DNA of 29,597 nucleotides, from the NCBI RefSeq assembly GCF_000003815.2, contig NC_049980.1, positions 32,543,887 to 32,573,483 on the forward strand. The letters run 5' to 3'. The translations under genes and the position numbers were made by a program. Below, piece after piece: positions 10,425 to 20,495 of the stretch. The DNA comes from Branchiostoma floridae (taxonomy: Eukaryota > Chordata > Leptocardii > Amphioxiformes > Branchiostomatidae). The notes under the pieces are model-generated. The model had not been told where the DNA came from and did no database searches. It saw only the letters and a program-made list of their open reading frames with translations. Within the stretch, counting starts at the first letter, position 1. The number at the start of each line of letters is the position of its first letter.

Positions 10425-11870
10425 GATCAGGAACCGTTTCGACAATCATTCAGATATCGCTGATCGTGGTGGAAGGTTGTACCAACCGATGGAGATATGG
10501 GTCTTTATAAAACGACTCACAAGTCTTCACAGTCGTCGACATTTTGGAAACACGCGTCATTGCGGAGACAGACAAAAGGCAGGATGTATGTAAGATGATG
10601 CACACGCAGAAACCTAACTACACAGGAGAACCTCCGACTCGAAATTGAAGGGCACGTTTCACGTAATTCCGGCAAACCTTTTGAGATGGACCGTGCCGCC
10701 AGAAGGGGTATGACACTTAAAAGACACCGTTTTTCTCCCGTGGGGGAAAGAACAGTTCCAAAAGTCCTGTTTAGCTCTGTTTGTTAGTAACATACGAACC
10801 CGTAGGTGTAAATTTCCCCATTCATGTTGCAGATCTATTTTTTATCCAACTGGAGAGAGATTTTGCCCTGCACTGATGATTCCTGTCAGCCATCAATTGC
10901 CGTTTAGTAGTAGTCCACTGGGTCCTGCTACTGCAGTGGTCTGGACACCCTGCAGCTGCAATCAGTCTTTCTTCAGCTCTTTCCAATTTGCCGTTTACTT
11001 GCACAGAAATACCTGCCCATCCCCCACCTACCAATTGTCACCAACAACATTCAAAAACTTCCATCCAATTTCACATACTTTTTGCATACTTATGGCCCTT
11101 ACCCAACCAGGAGCCAGTATTTCACAGTCTTAGGATCACAGAACTGCAGACAAGACTAAGCGTTTTTTTACCAAGGTGCATGCACATGTCAATTTCACAA
11201 CAGCGTGATTGTGTGAGTACCAACCAAGCAATGTAACACCTGTAAGAGTTGCACTTTACTGTCCTATACTGGTGTCCCCACCATCTCCATTATACACATG
11301 GTTCATACATCTTTGAAACTTTACACAGTCACTGCCTTTTAAAACAAACATGATTTGACTTTGACCATGGATGTCTAACGTCTGGACAATGACACATTTC
11401 AATATAGCCGTCGGATCTCTAGCTGGGACAGACAGAATTCGTTTCTTCAACGTTCAAGAGGATCGGAAACTTCAAGTCGACTTTTTGAGAGTTGATTCAC
11501 CTGTTCGCCCGCGCATCTTGCCAGAGAAGGTGCTCGATTTACGAATGTGCGACTCGAAATCCCGAGAAAAACAACACGTGGCGGACATTTGACAATTCTA
11601 TAAGCAGAAAGCCGGAGGCGCGGGCCCTCTTCAGCTTACAGCCCAATCAACAAAACACGTTTCTGAACAGGCGGCATCAATGGAGTCAATTAAGACGGTA
11701 TACCAGAAATCGGTATGGTGATTAGCAAAGGTATCAGTCAAAGGTCCTGATAGGAAAAGGCATCTCTAGTTACTGCATCAGGTGTCCAGAACATACTACA
11801 TTTAGTTACATCAAGTGACGCAAATCATGTAAAACAAGACTTTCTTCGATACTTTTTTCTCGTATCTGAT
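10425..11870. repeat. Duplicated block, copy A
   Basis: The left part (10425-10650) parallels 7880-8100. The middle (10650-10780, from GGCACGTTTCACGTAATTCC) recurs at 12640-12770. The right part (from TTGTTAGTAACATACGAACC at 10781 to about 11870) recurs at 12772-13780 and 16330-17310. Within it, 11390-11640 carries the small open frame also present in copy B, broken here by a one-base loss in the CACGTGGCGGACATTTGAC segment. Copy A is visibly more diverged than B and C are from each other. Confidence 0.8.
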
Positions 11871-11929
11871 ACACCCTCCCACACACTGAAATTCAATAAA
11901 TGTAGTGTATTTGATGATTGGTTGGACCT

Positions 11930-12493
11930 AAACAGACTCCAGATATGCAAATGAGGAGCTTATTTGTATAATCAATCCAAAAATCGCAAAAAAAAACGCT
12001 TAATGATAAATGATGGGATAAGCTAATCAATGATGAACATTGCCATGCATGTTATGTAAATGTGTTAGTCATTTGCAAAACAGCTACAAAAGCTCTAATT
12101 TAGAGAACCTGTCGCAACTGTTGATACTAAAATATAAGCGTTTTCAGTCCCACCTATAACTGATACAGCGTCATGAAATAGGTGCGTTTGGGGAGTTTGG
12201 GCGACCCGAAGACAAAAAATGGGCACTGCGCCACCCCTACTCTAAATATTTCATGGAAGTATGAGGTCGCCGACCTCTAGCTTATCTATCTTTATATCCA
12301 TCTAACCATCTGTATCTATGTCTGTATACATGACAGAAAAATGCAGTCACCCTCCGTTCCCTTATTCAATATTGCTTCGAGTGCATTGACTTGGAGCGAA
12401 GTCCTTTAATTTGCTTGTTTAAAAAGCCAAGGACTGACAAGTCTTTCAGTCCTTGATATTTTGGGAACACGTAGCCTCCTTCACGGTCCTCCT
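11930..12493. repeat. Duplicated block, second module, copy 1
   Basis: From CAGACTCCAGATATGCAAAT through AATGATGAACATTGCCATGC, a TATCTATC microsatellite and GACTGACAAGTCTTTCAGTC, the order and sequence match 15130-15719. Both copies end at CACGGTCCTCCTG, after which they diverge. The GACAAGTCTT...TATTTTGG segment also links this module to 7965 and 10510. Confidence 0.8.
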
Positions 12494-12496
12494 GTA

Positions 12497-12770
12497 AAGG
12501 TAATAACAATTTACAACATTTTGCCGAAGGTGCTCAGTGCCCTATTTCTAGAAAAACAGCTGTCTTTCTGCCTTACGCTTTGTGTTGTGTGATAACTGTC
12601 ATAAACTTCATGATAAACGGAGCCATTTTTTTTTGTTGGTGGGCACGTTTCACGTAATTCTGGTAGACCTTTTGAGATGGACAGGGTCGCCCGAAGGGGT
12701 ATGACACTCAAAAGTCACCGTTTTCCTCCCTTGGGGGAAAGAACAGTTCAAAAAGTCCTGATTAGCTCTG
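12497..12770. repeat. Mosaic junction: copy 2 of the 8757 block joined to the CACGTTTCACG block
   Basis: The left half (12497-12640) is the second copy of 8757-8938. At TTGTTGGTGGGCACG it passes directly into GGCACGTTTCACGTAATTCT, the block that lies at 10650-10780 in copy A. The arrangement shows stepwise duplication and fusion rather than a single tandem event. Confidence 0.6.
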
Positions 12771-12771
12771 T

Positions 12772-13780
12772 TTGTTAGTAACATACGAACCCGTAGGTGT
12801 AAATTTCCCTATTCATGTTGCAAATCTATTTTCTATCCATCAGAACTGGAGAGAGATTTGGCCCTGCACTGAATCGATGATTCCTGCTATCAGTTGCCGT
12901 TTACTTGCACAGAAAAACCTGCACATCCTACCATCTACCCACTGTCATCAACAACATTCAAAACCTTCCGTGATTTTACGTACTTATAACCCTTTGTCTG
13001 TCAACCATCTGTCTAAACGAACCAGATGCCACTTTTTAGCTGTCTTTGGATCAGACAAGTGAAGGCAAGATTAAGTGTATTTTTAACCAAGATGCATGCA
13101 CATGTCAATTTCACAAAAGCGTGATTGTGAATACCAACCGGTGCAACATCTGTAAGAGTTGTACTTTACGGCCCTACACTAGTGTTTCCACCATTATACA
13201 TATGATCCATACATCTTTGAATCTTAACACAGTCACTACCTTGTAACAAAACCATGATTTCATTTGACCATGGGTGTCTAGCGTCCGAGCAATGGCACGT
13301 TTCAATACGTCCGTCGGATCTCTAGCTGTGAAAGACAGAATTCGTTTCTTCAACGCTCAGGAGGATCGGAAACTTCAAGTCGACTTTTTGAAAGTTGATT
13401 CACCTGTTCACCCGCGCATCGCCTTGCCAGAGAAGGTGCATGATTTACGAATGTGCAACTCGAGATCCCGAGAAAAACAACGTGTGGTGGTGACATTTGA
13501 CAATTCTATAAGCAGAAAGCCGGAGGCGCGGGCCCTCTTCAGCTGACAGCCCTAGCAACAAAACACGTTTCTGATCTTGAACAAGCGGCATCATTAGAGT
13601 GAATCTAGTTGGTATAACGTTACCAGTAATTGGTATGGTCATTAGCAAAGGTATCAGGCAAGGGTCCTGTCAGGAAAAGGCATCACTAGTTACTGCATCA
13701 GGCGTTTAGAACATACTACATTTAGTTACATCAAGTGACGCCAATCATGTAAAACACGACCTTCATCGATGGTATCTGAT
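12772..13780. repeat. Duplicated block, copy B
   Basis: Matches copy A (offset 1991 at TTGTTAGTAACATACG) and copy C (offset 3558). It carries two moderate open frames, 12772-13062 (96 codons) and 13274-13546 (90 codons). The second would start MARFNTSVGSLAVKD from its internal ATG at 13292 and read RIRFFNAQEDRKLQVDF. I do not recognise a family. In the other two copies the same frame is broken by indels, so I annotate the block as a repeat, not a gene. Confidence 0.82.
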
Positions 13781-13852
13781 ACACCCTCTCACACAGGGGG
13801 TTGACTATTGCGGCAATGCCTTACCGCGAAAGTCAATCTTGTGTGGGAGTGT
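13781..13852. mobile_element. Small hairpin MITE, copy B
   Basis: ACACCCTCTCACACAGGG at the left pairs with CTTGTGTGGGAGTGT at the right, and the inner arms TTGACTATTGCGG / CCGCGAAAGTCAA continue the stem around a CAATGCCTTA loop. ATCTGAT lies on both sides (13774-13780 and 13859-13865), consistent with a target duplication, with a short ACGGTG segment next to the right copy. Confidence 0.6.
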
Positions 13853-14139
13853 ACGGTGATCTGATAGAGTCTGACGCGGCTAGTTAGAAAACGCCAACCT
13901 CAACAAGAGTTCACGGTCAATGTGAGTAATTTGGCTCGTACCTGACCTGACCTGTCTCATTTATGGTGTACCCTTGCCCAAACCTTTCGGAGGCTGGCAA
14001 TGTTTTTTTTTCGTCAGAAGCAAATTACCAGATGCTTATTTCAACAAATCTTATAATGATCTGTGTCTTCTAAAAGAAATGCCTCTGTTCACGTGACAAC
14101 GAAATTATCTACATTAAAATGGTTATATATTGCACGGTT

Positions 14140-14345
14140 CAAAGGCCCGGAGGTCCTGGGTTTGAGCCCCCTGATATGCTTCGACGCTGTGCCCTAGGGA
14201 ATGACACTGAACACGACTTTCCTTATTTCAGCCAGGCGAAAGTGGGTAGGTACGTCCCACTGATAGATCGCTGAATTGAGGTTCCGTGTTGGGGAGAGCC
14301 ACACATCGAGCACGTAACACAACTCATCATACTCGTCCAAAAGGA
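14140..14345 (+). mobile_element. SINE copy with damaged head
   Basis: The B-box region reads GGTTTGAGCCC instead of GGTTCGAATCC and no clear A box remains. The body (CACGACTTTCCTTATTTC, GTAGGTACGTCCCACTGATA, GGGGAGAGCCACAC) matches the SINE at 7466-7735 in inverse orientation. It sits inside a larger duplicated segment (13855-15000) that recurs at 17370-18498. Confidence 0.65.
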
Positions 14346-14442
14346 GAGTTTCAATTGTTCCCGGTGTGAGTAAATTGACAAAAACTGTCCGGATATGCAG
14401 CTTATACTCTTCAGTACAAACTTGGTGTGTTATGCGATGAAT

Positions 14443-14584
14443 ATAAAATACAACACGGTGTATTCCGTATCACCTAAGGTACCAGCCCGACCGCGGGTCG
14501 GATCGCCCGACGGCCGGAGGGTGATCCGACCGGCGGGAGGGCTGGGACCGAGGGTGATGCGGAATACACCGTGTTGTATTTTAT
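14443..14584. repeat. 142-bp palindrome (hairpin), copy 1
   Basis: The left arm starts ATAAAATACAACACGGTGTA and the right arm ends with its exact reverse complement. About 65 bases of each arm pair with scattered mismatches, around a GC-rich centre of GGTCGGATC / GATCCGACC. The hairpin directly abuts the 284-bp element at 14584. Related copies lie at 17956, 18729, 19105 (half) and 19605. Confidence 0.88.
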
Positions 14585-14867
14585 TTATGCCATAATCACC
14601 TGAGAAAACACATGTTTTGATGCGAAATGCGCCAGAAGTTGAGAAAATTTGGTGCCCTCTAAGAAACATTGTTACAACAGCAATGTTCCAACGTCCGAAT
14701 CAGGACTTCGAGTTTTCGACCGCGCAGCACTGGCGTGCGCAAAGTATGTCCAAAATATTCGATGGAAGCTTGTGTGATAAAACTTCGAAGCCTGTGTGAT
14801 ATGGCTTTTTATCACACGGACCGGAACACCTGTATCGAACGTTATCGCGGCCCAGGCATGACATAAA
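14584..14867 (+). mobile_element. 284-bp MITE-like element, copy 1
   Basis: Bounded by TTTATGCCATAATC on the left and GGCATGACATAAA on the right, which are imperfect inverted repeats; in the 18816 copy they read TTTATGTCATACC and GGTATGACATAAA. Internal markers include GCGAAATGCGCCAGAAGTTG and AAATTTGGTGCCCTC. It has no coding capacity. In every fairly complete copy a palindrome abuts the same end. Confidence 0.6.
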
Positions 14868-15129
14868 GGTCTTTACCGGGTATGCAACACAAACAAACAG
14901 GTACACGATTTCATGCAGTGAGTGTTGGTGGCCCGCTTCCCAGAAACGAACTGAAGAAAAAAACGACAAATCTCCACCATTTTAGGTAGCAAGCAGGTAG
15001 CTTAGACAAAGATGTTCATAATGATATACATGTAATGCAAATAAGAACTTAATTAGCATAATCAATGAGGAAATTGTATGATTCCATTGTTTTTCATACC
15101 TGGACTTCAGTGTTGTACGTCTAATTTAT

Positions 15130-15719
15130 GATAGACAGACTCCAAATATGCAAATGAGGAACTTATTTGTATAATCAATCCAAAAATCACTTAATGATAA
15201 CTGATGGGATATTTTTTACTTGTGACATGAGTAAGCTAATCAATGATGAACATTGCCATGCATGTTATGTAAATGTGTAAGTCATTTGCATAACTACATC
15301 TACAAGAGCGCTAATTTAGAGAACCTGCTGCAACTGTTGATACTAAAATATCAGCGTTTTCTGTCCGATCTATAACCGATACAGTGTCATGAAATATGTG
15401 CATTTTGGCGACACGAAGACAAAAAGTGGGCCCTGCGCCACCCCTACTCTAAATATTCCATGGAAGTATGTGGTCGCCGAACTCTAGTTTATATTCTATC
15501 TATCTTTCTATCCATCTATCTATCTAACCATCTGTATCTATCTATGTCTGTATACATGACAGAAAAATGCATTCACCCTCCGTTCCCTTATGCAATATCG
15601 CTTCGTGCGTTGACTTGCAGCGAGGTCCTTTACTTTGCTCGTTTAAAATGTCAATGACTGACAAGTCTTTCAGTCCTTGATATTTTGGGAACACGTAGCC
15701 TCCTTCACGGTCCTCCTGG
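15130..15719. repeat. Duplicated block, second module, copy 2
   Basis: Second copy of 11930-12493, including the ATCT microsatellite at about 15490-15547 (slightly longer here) and the terminal TTCACGGTCCTCCTG. Bases 15001-15130 hold shorter internal echoes of the same TGCAAAT...AATCAATGA motif. Confidence 0.8.
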
Positions 15720-16310
15720 CGCTGGCGTTTACTGTTGTGTGGCTGGCTGGAGGAGCGCTGAACTAGAGGGCACAGACAGCGACCTTTCGGTACAAGAACT
15801 TTCCAGGGATAAGGACCTGGCCGCGATATGTTGAGAGTCGAGTTTGATCGCTTTACATCCGTCTGTACAGGAAACAGCTAGGAGGCAGGATGAAGCAAAG
15901 TCCTTGCAATGGCTCGTTTCAACTTCAGAGAGTCCTTCAGGGCCATATGTTTTCTCGGTAAATTGACGTCCATAGAATTTAGAGTTCCCTGATGCCTTGA
16001 ATCTTTAACTTAAATTGAGAAGAAAGCTTAAGGTCTTTTTGTCCTTGCGAAACCTCCCAAGATACAAAGTTTATGTGACGAGTATACAATGATCTTCATT
16101 ATTAAATGGGACCTACCTGGACCCAACATTCGAGTTGTATGACACATATAGCCAACCATGGCTTCCCGACTTTCTCCAGACCACGGTTGGGAGTTAAACC
16201 CCTGTCACACATAGCCGACCATGGCCTTCCAACCATGGTTGTGAGTTGAGCCCCTGTCACACCTAGATCACGTGCACCATGGCCTCCCCAAAAAAATTGA
16301 ACAGTTCAAA
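15720..16310. other. Stretch unique to one duplication unit; short MARFN open frame and tandem CCATGG repeat
   Basis: This separates the two copies of the larger duplication. GGAAACAGCTAGGAGGCAGG (about 15870-15889) echoes 8030-8050. The ATG at 15920 opens MARFNFRESFRAICFLGKL, in a start context like that of copy B (GTCCTTGCAATGGCTCGTTT against GTCCGAGCAATGGCACGTTT), but stops after 27 codons. Bases 16145-16290 hold three degenerate copies of a roughly 55-bp unit with CACA..TAG..CCATGG, separated by AGCCCCTGTCACACAT-type joins. No gene is supported. Confidence 0.4.
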
Positions 16311-17310
16311 AAGTCCTGATTAGCTCTGTTTGTTAGTAACATACGAACCCGCAGGTGTACATTTCCCTATTCATGTTGCAAATCTATTTTCTATCCATCA
16401 GAACTGGAGAGAGATTTGGTCCTGCACTGAATCGATGATTCCTGCTATCAGTTGCCGTTTACTTGCACAGAAAAACCTGCACATCCTACCTACTGTCATC
16501 AACAACATTCAAAACCTTCCATGATTTTACATACTTATAATCCTTTGCCTGTCAACCATCTGTCTAAAAGAACCAGATGCCACTTTTTATCAGTCTTTGG
16601 ATCCGACAAGTGAAGGCAAAACTAAGTGTATTTTTAACCAAGATGCATACACATGTCAATTTCACAAAAGCTTGATTTTGTGAATACCAACCGGTGCAAC
16701 ATCTGTAAGAGTTGTACTTTACGGCCCTACACTAGTGTTTCCACCATTATACACATGATCCATACATCTTTGAATCTTAACACAGTCACTACCTTGTAAC
16801 AAAACCATGACTTCATTTGACCATGGGTGTCTAGCGTCCGAGCAATGGCACGTTTCAATACGTCCGTCGGATCTCTAGCTGAATTCGTTTCTTCAACGCT
16901 CAGGAGGATCGGAAACTTCAAGTCGACTTTTTGAAAGTTGATTCACCTGTTCACCCGCGCATCGCCTTGCAGAGAAGGTGCATGATTTACGAATGTGCAA
17001 CTCGAGATCCCGAGAAAAACAACGTGTGGCCGTGACATTTGACAATTCTATAAGCAGAAAGCCGGAGGCGCGGGCCCTCTTCAGCTGACAGCCCAATCAA
17101 CAAAACACGTTTCTGAACAGGCGGCATCAATGCAGTCAATTAAGTCGGTATACCAGAAATCGGTATGGTGATTAGCAAAGGTATCAGGCAAGGGTCCTGT
17201 CAGGAAAAGGCATCACCAGTTACTGCATCAGGCGTCCAGAACATACTACATTTAGTTACATCAAGTGACGCCAATCATGTAAAACACGACCTTCATCGTT
17301 GGTATCTGAT
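16310..17310. repeat. Duplicated block, copy C
   Basis: Nearly the same sequence as copy B from TTCAAAAAGTCCTGATTAGC onward. Relative to B it lacks 11 bases (GTGAAAGACAG) before GAATTCGTTTCTTCAACGCT at about 16881 and one base in CCTTGCAGAGAAGG, both of which break the open frame seen in B. Confidence 0.85.
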
Positions 17311-17369
17311 ACACCTTTCTACACAGGGTTGACTATCGCGGCACTGCCTTACGATAAGTGTGGAGGTGT
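17311..17369. mobile_element. Small hairpin MITE, copy C (internally deleted)
   Basis: ACACCTTTCTACACAGGG with GACTATCGCGGCACTGCCTT and the right end AAGTGTGGAGGTGT is a shortened version of the hairpin at 13781-13852. The right inner arm is lost. TATCTGAT and GATCTGAT flank it directly, supporting a target duplication of about 7-8 bp. Confidence 0.5.
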
Positions 17370-17649
17370 GATCTGATAGAGTCTGACGCGGCTAGTTACA
17401 AAACGCCAACCTCAACAAGAGTTCACGGTCAATGTGAATAGTTTGGCTCGTACCTGACCTGACCTGTCTCATTTACGGTGTACCCTTGCCCAAACATTTC
17501 GGAGGCTGCCAATGGTTTTTTTTCGTCAGAAGCAAATTACCAGATGCTTATTTCAACAAATCTTATAATGATCTGTGTCTTCTAAAAGAAATGCCCCTGT
17601 TCACGTGACAACGAAATTATCTACTTTAGAATGATTATATATTGCACGG

Positions 17650-17865
17650 TTCAAAGGCCCGGAGGTCCTGGGTTTGAGCCCCCTGATATGCTTTGATGCT
17701 GTGCCCTAGGGAATGACACTGGACACGACTTTCCTTATTTCAGCCAGGCGAAAGTGAGTAGGTATCGTCCCACTGATAGATCGCTGAATTGAGGTTCCGT
17801 GTTGGGGAGAGCCACACATCGAGCACGTAACACAACTCATCATACTCGTCCAAAAGGAGAGTTTC
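17650..17865 (+). mobile_element. SINE copy in the second duplication unit
   Basis: Duplicate of 14140-14345 (offset about 3513), with the same damaged B box (GGTTTGAGCCC) and body. It arose by segmental duplication, not by separate retroposition, because the flanks match as well. Confidence 0.65.
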
Positions 17866-17955
17866 AATTGTTCCCGGTGTGAGTAAATTGACAAAAACTG
17901 TCCGGATATGCAGCTTATACTCTTCAGTACAAACTTGGTGTGTTATGCGATAAAT

Positions 17956-18097
17956 GTAAAATGCAACACGGTGTATTCCGTATCACCTAAGGTACCAGCC
18001 CGACCGCGGGTCGGATCGCCCGAAGGCCGTTGGGTGATCCGACCCGCGGGAGGGCTGAGACCGAGGGTGATGCGGAATACACCGTGTTGTATTTTAT
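17956..18097. repeat. 142-bp palindrome, copy 2
   Basis: Duplicate of 14443-14584 at offset 3513. The arms still pair, with a few independent changes such as AAATGCAACACGG in the left arm and CGAAGGCCGTTGGGTGATCC near the centre. Confidence 0.85.
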
Positions 18098-18380
18098 TTA
18101 TGCCATAATCACCTGAGAAAACACATGTTTTGATGCGAAATGCGCCAGAAGTTGAGAAAATTTGGTGCCCTCGAAGAAACATTGTTACAACAGCAAGGTT
18201 CCAACGTCTGAATCAGGACTTTGAGTTTTCGACCGCGCAGCACTGGCGTGCGCAAAGTATGTCCAAAATATTCGATGGAAGCTTGTGTGATAAAAATTCG
18301 AAGCCTGTGTGATATGGCTTTTTATCACACGGACCGGAACAGCTGTATCGAACGTTATCGCGGCCCAGGCATGACATAAA
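18097..18380 (+). mobile_element. 284-bp MITE-like element, copy 2
   Basis: Duplicate of 14584-14867 with the same length and the same ends (TTTATGCCATAATC, GGCATGACATAAA). The shared flank continues to about 18498, where the unit breaks into the middle of another SINE copy. Confidence 0.6.
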
Positions 18381-18497
18381 GGTCTTTACCGGGTATGCAA
18401 CACAAACAAACAGGTACACGATTTCATGCAGTAATTGTTGGCGGCCCGCTTCCCAGAAACAAACTGAAGAAAGGAACGACACATCTCCATCATTTTA

Positions 18498-18632
18498 GGC
18501 ACTGAACACGGATTTCCCTATTTCACCCAGGCGAACGTGGGTAGGTATCGTCCCACTGATAGATCGCTGAATTGAAGTTCCGTGTTGGGGAGAGCCACAC
18601 CTCGAGCACGTAACACAACTCATCATACTTAT
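18498..18632 (+). mobile_element. SINE body, third copy, head missing
   Basis: Begins abruptly at CACTGAACACGGATTTCCCT, inside the SINE body, and follows the 14140 copy through GGGGAGAGCCACACCTCGAG and CACGTAACACAACTCATCAT. The abrupt start marks a duplication breakpoint. Confidence 0.6.
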
Positions 18633-18728
18633 CGGAAATAAGAGTATAAACTGTGTGCGTAGATCAATCAAAACTGCCCGAATATGCAGCTTGTACCCTT
18701 TAGTACAAACCTGGTGTGCTATGCGATA

Positions 18729-18815
18729 AATTCCGTATCACCCGAGGTACCAGCCCGACCGCGGGCGGGAGGGCTGGGACCGAGGGTGATGCGGAATACA
18801 CCGTGTTGTATTTTA
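18729..18815. repeat. Palindrome, copy 3, shortened
   Basis: The left arm lacks its outer AAATACAACACGG part and the centre is reduced to GACCGCGGGCGGGAGGGC. The right arm through CACCGTGTTGTATTTTAT is complete. Confidence 0.75.
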
Positions 18816-19098
18816 TTTATGTCATACCCACCTGAGAAAACTCCTATTTTGATGCGAAATGCGCCAGAAGTTGAACAAATTTGGTGCCCTCGAACAAAAA
18901 GTGTTGCAACAGTAATGTTCCAAGGTCAGAATCAGGTATTCGAACTTTTGATGGCGCCGCACTCGGCCCGCTCGAAAAAGTTCGATTTATTCGAATGGAG
19001 CCCGTTTGATACGCCTTTCGAACCTGTGCGATACGGAAGTTATGGCTCGGTCCGGAACACCCGTATCGAACGTTTTCGCGTCACAGGTATGACATAAA
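18816..19098 (+). mobile_element. 284-bp MITE-like element, copy 3 (clearest ends)
   Basis: Runs from TTTATGTCATACC to GGTATGACATAAA, matching inverted ends, length 283. The interior diverges from copies 1-2 in the middle (TTCGATTTATTCGAATGGAG here), and that version recurs inverted at 19330-19604. Confidence 0.65.
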
Positions 19099-19104
19099 TA
19101 TAGA

Positions 19105-19334
19105 ATTCAACACGGTGCATTCCATATCACCCGAGGTACCAGCCCGACCGCGGGTTGAAGTTGATAAAATTTGGTGCCCTCGAATAAAGATTGTTGCAAC
19201 AGCAATGTTCCAACGTCCGAATCAGGACTTCGAGTTTTCGACCGCGCAGCACAGGCGTGCGCAAAGTATGTCCGAAATATTCGATGGAAGCCTGTGTGAT
19301 AAAACTTCGAAGCCTGTGTGATATGGCTTTTTAT
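19105..19334 (+). repeat. Half palindrome fused to an internal part of the 284-bp element
   Basis: The left arm of the palindrome (GAATTCAACACGGTGCATTC to CGACCGCGGGTTG at about 19156) is joined directly to the interior of the 284-bp element (AAATTTGGTGCCCTCGAATA to GATATGGCTTTTTAT). Both element ends and the right palindrome arm are missing, so this is a rearranged copy at the centre of an inverted pair. Confidence 0.6.
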
Positions 19335-19604
19335 GTCACACCTGTGACGCGAAAACGTTCGATACGGGTGTTCCGGAACGTGTGATAACTTTCCGTATGG
19401 CACGGGCTCTAAGTTGTATCACATGGGCTCCATTCGAATAAATCAAACTATTTCGAGCGCCGTCGAAAATTCGAATACATGATTCGGACGTTAGAACATT
19501 ACTGTTGTAACTCTTTTTGTTCGAATTCGAGGGCACCAAATTTGTTCAACTTCTGGCGTATTTCGCATCAAAACATGGGTTTTCTCTGGTGTGTATGACA
19601 TAAA
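19330..19604 (-). mobile_element. 284-bp MITE-like element, inverted copy
   Basis: Reverse complement of the 18816-19098 version: TTTATGTCACACCTGTGACG at the left and GTATGACATAAA at the right, with GGAGCCCGTTTGATAC-like and GCGAAATACGCCAGAAGTTG strings on the minus strand. Length 275. With 18816-19098 it forms an inverted pair about 230 bp apart. Confidence 0.65.
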
Positions 19605-19756
19605 TAAAATACAACACGGTGCATTCCGCATCACTCTCGGTCCTAGCCCTCCCGCGGGTCGGATCACCCACCGGCCTTCGGGCGATCCTTCACTGCTTCT
19701 CTCTTACACCCTTCCTTCATTTTGTATTTTGGGTGATACGGAATACACCGGCTCGT
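19605..19756. repeat. Palindrome, copy 5, with foreign insert near the right arm
   Basis: The left arm AAAATACAACACGGTGCATT...CTCCCGCGGGTCGGATC is long and intact. After GGGCGATCC a segment of about 44 bases (TTCACTGCTTCTCTCTTACA to TTTTGTATTT) interrupts it, followed by TGGGTGATACGGAATACACC, part of the opposite arm. Confidence 0.6.
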
Positions 19757-19759
19757 TTC

Positions 19760-20289
19760 AACACACACGATGTTATAGGGCGAGCCTAATGGTATAGTAT
19801 TCTGTGTGCGTAGCTTGATAAAAGGCAACGGGGGGAAAACACGATACATTTTCGCGAAAATGCTGCCTCTATAGTTTCCTTCATTATATTGTTCGTTCCA
19901 CTTTTCCTCTTAGCTAGTTAGCCTTCGGGAGAGTATTTGCAAAAAGCGTATTATCATTGAAAGGTTACACATAATCTGAAAAATCTGGGTAAGGAAAGTG
20001 TCAACACTTTAAGCGCTTTTAGTAAAGAATCGGGCATTAGTTGGATCAAGGACTTCTTGGTTGGATCCTAGCTTACCTGTCCAGATGGCAGCTTTCAGAT
20101 GCAGGTGTTAGCCAAGACGGCGACTTTCGTGTTGCGAACTTTTCGTGCTACCAGCGATGGTCGGATACACATAGTATAATCGCTAAAGTAAAAAAAACGG
20201 AAAGTGATTTCGATCCAGCTTTAGCTCATTGAAGTTAGTCATCCTCTGGCCGTGCGCGTGACAGACGTTATGTACAGTATTCAGTACAG
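19760..20289. other. No supported gene
   Basis: No domain, repeat end or RNA gene recognised. On the minus strand, a good-looking 3' splice site (TTTACTTTAG, about 20183-20192) and 5' splice site (ACAG|GTAAGC, about 20077) bracket 106 bp, but all three frames across it contain a stop. Confidence 0.4.
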
Positions 20290-20495
20290 GTTCATTGTAC
20301 CGGGGAAATTCCCCTAGCTCTTTACGACAAACACAATGAACAGTGGACCACGGCTTAATGTCCCGTCCTAAGGACTACAACCCTTACCGGTAGCGTGCAT
20401 GTCGGGTGAGCGACAAAGCCGGGATTAAACTCACGGCTTCACAGGCCAGACTCCAGAGACAGGGCCGCTAACCACTGAAGTACGCACGCTACCTA
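20290..20495 (-). mobile_element. tRNA-headed SINE, second family
   Basis: On the minus strand it begins AGCGTGCGTACTTCAGTGG and TTAGCGGCCCTGT, then GAGTTTAATCCCGGC as a degenerate B box, followed by a body with GGGACATTAAGCCGTGGTCC and AGAGCTAGGGGAATTTCCCC. The body differs from the 7466 family. No target duplication was found. Confidence 0.55.

Noticed and set aside
12772-13062. 96-codon open frame in copy B
   Set aside because: In copy C the equivalent frame ends early after an indel, and the block is a duplicated noncoding repeat.
20077-20182. Minus-strand exon candidate bounded by good splice signals
   Set aside because: All three frames contain stops within the 106 bp and no neighbouring exon was found.
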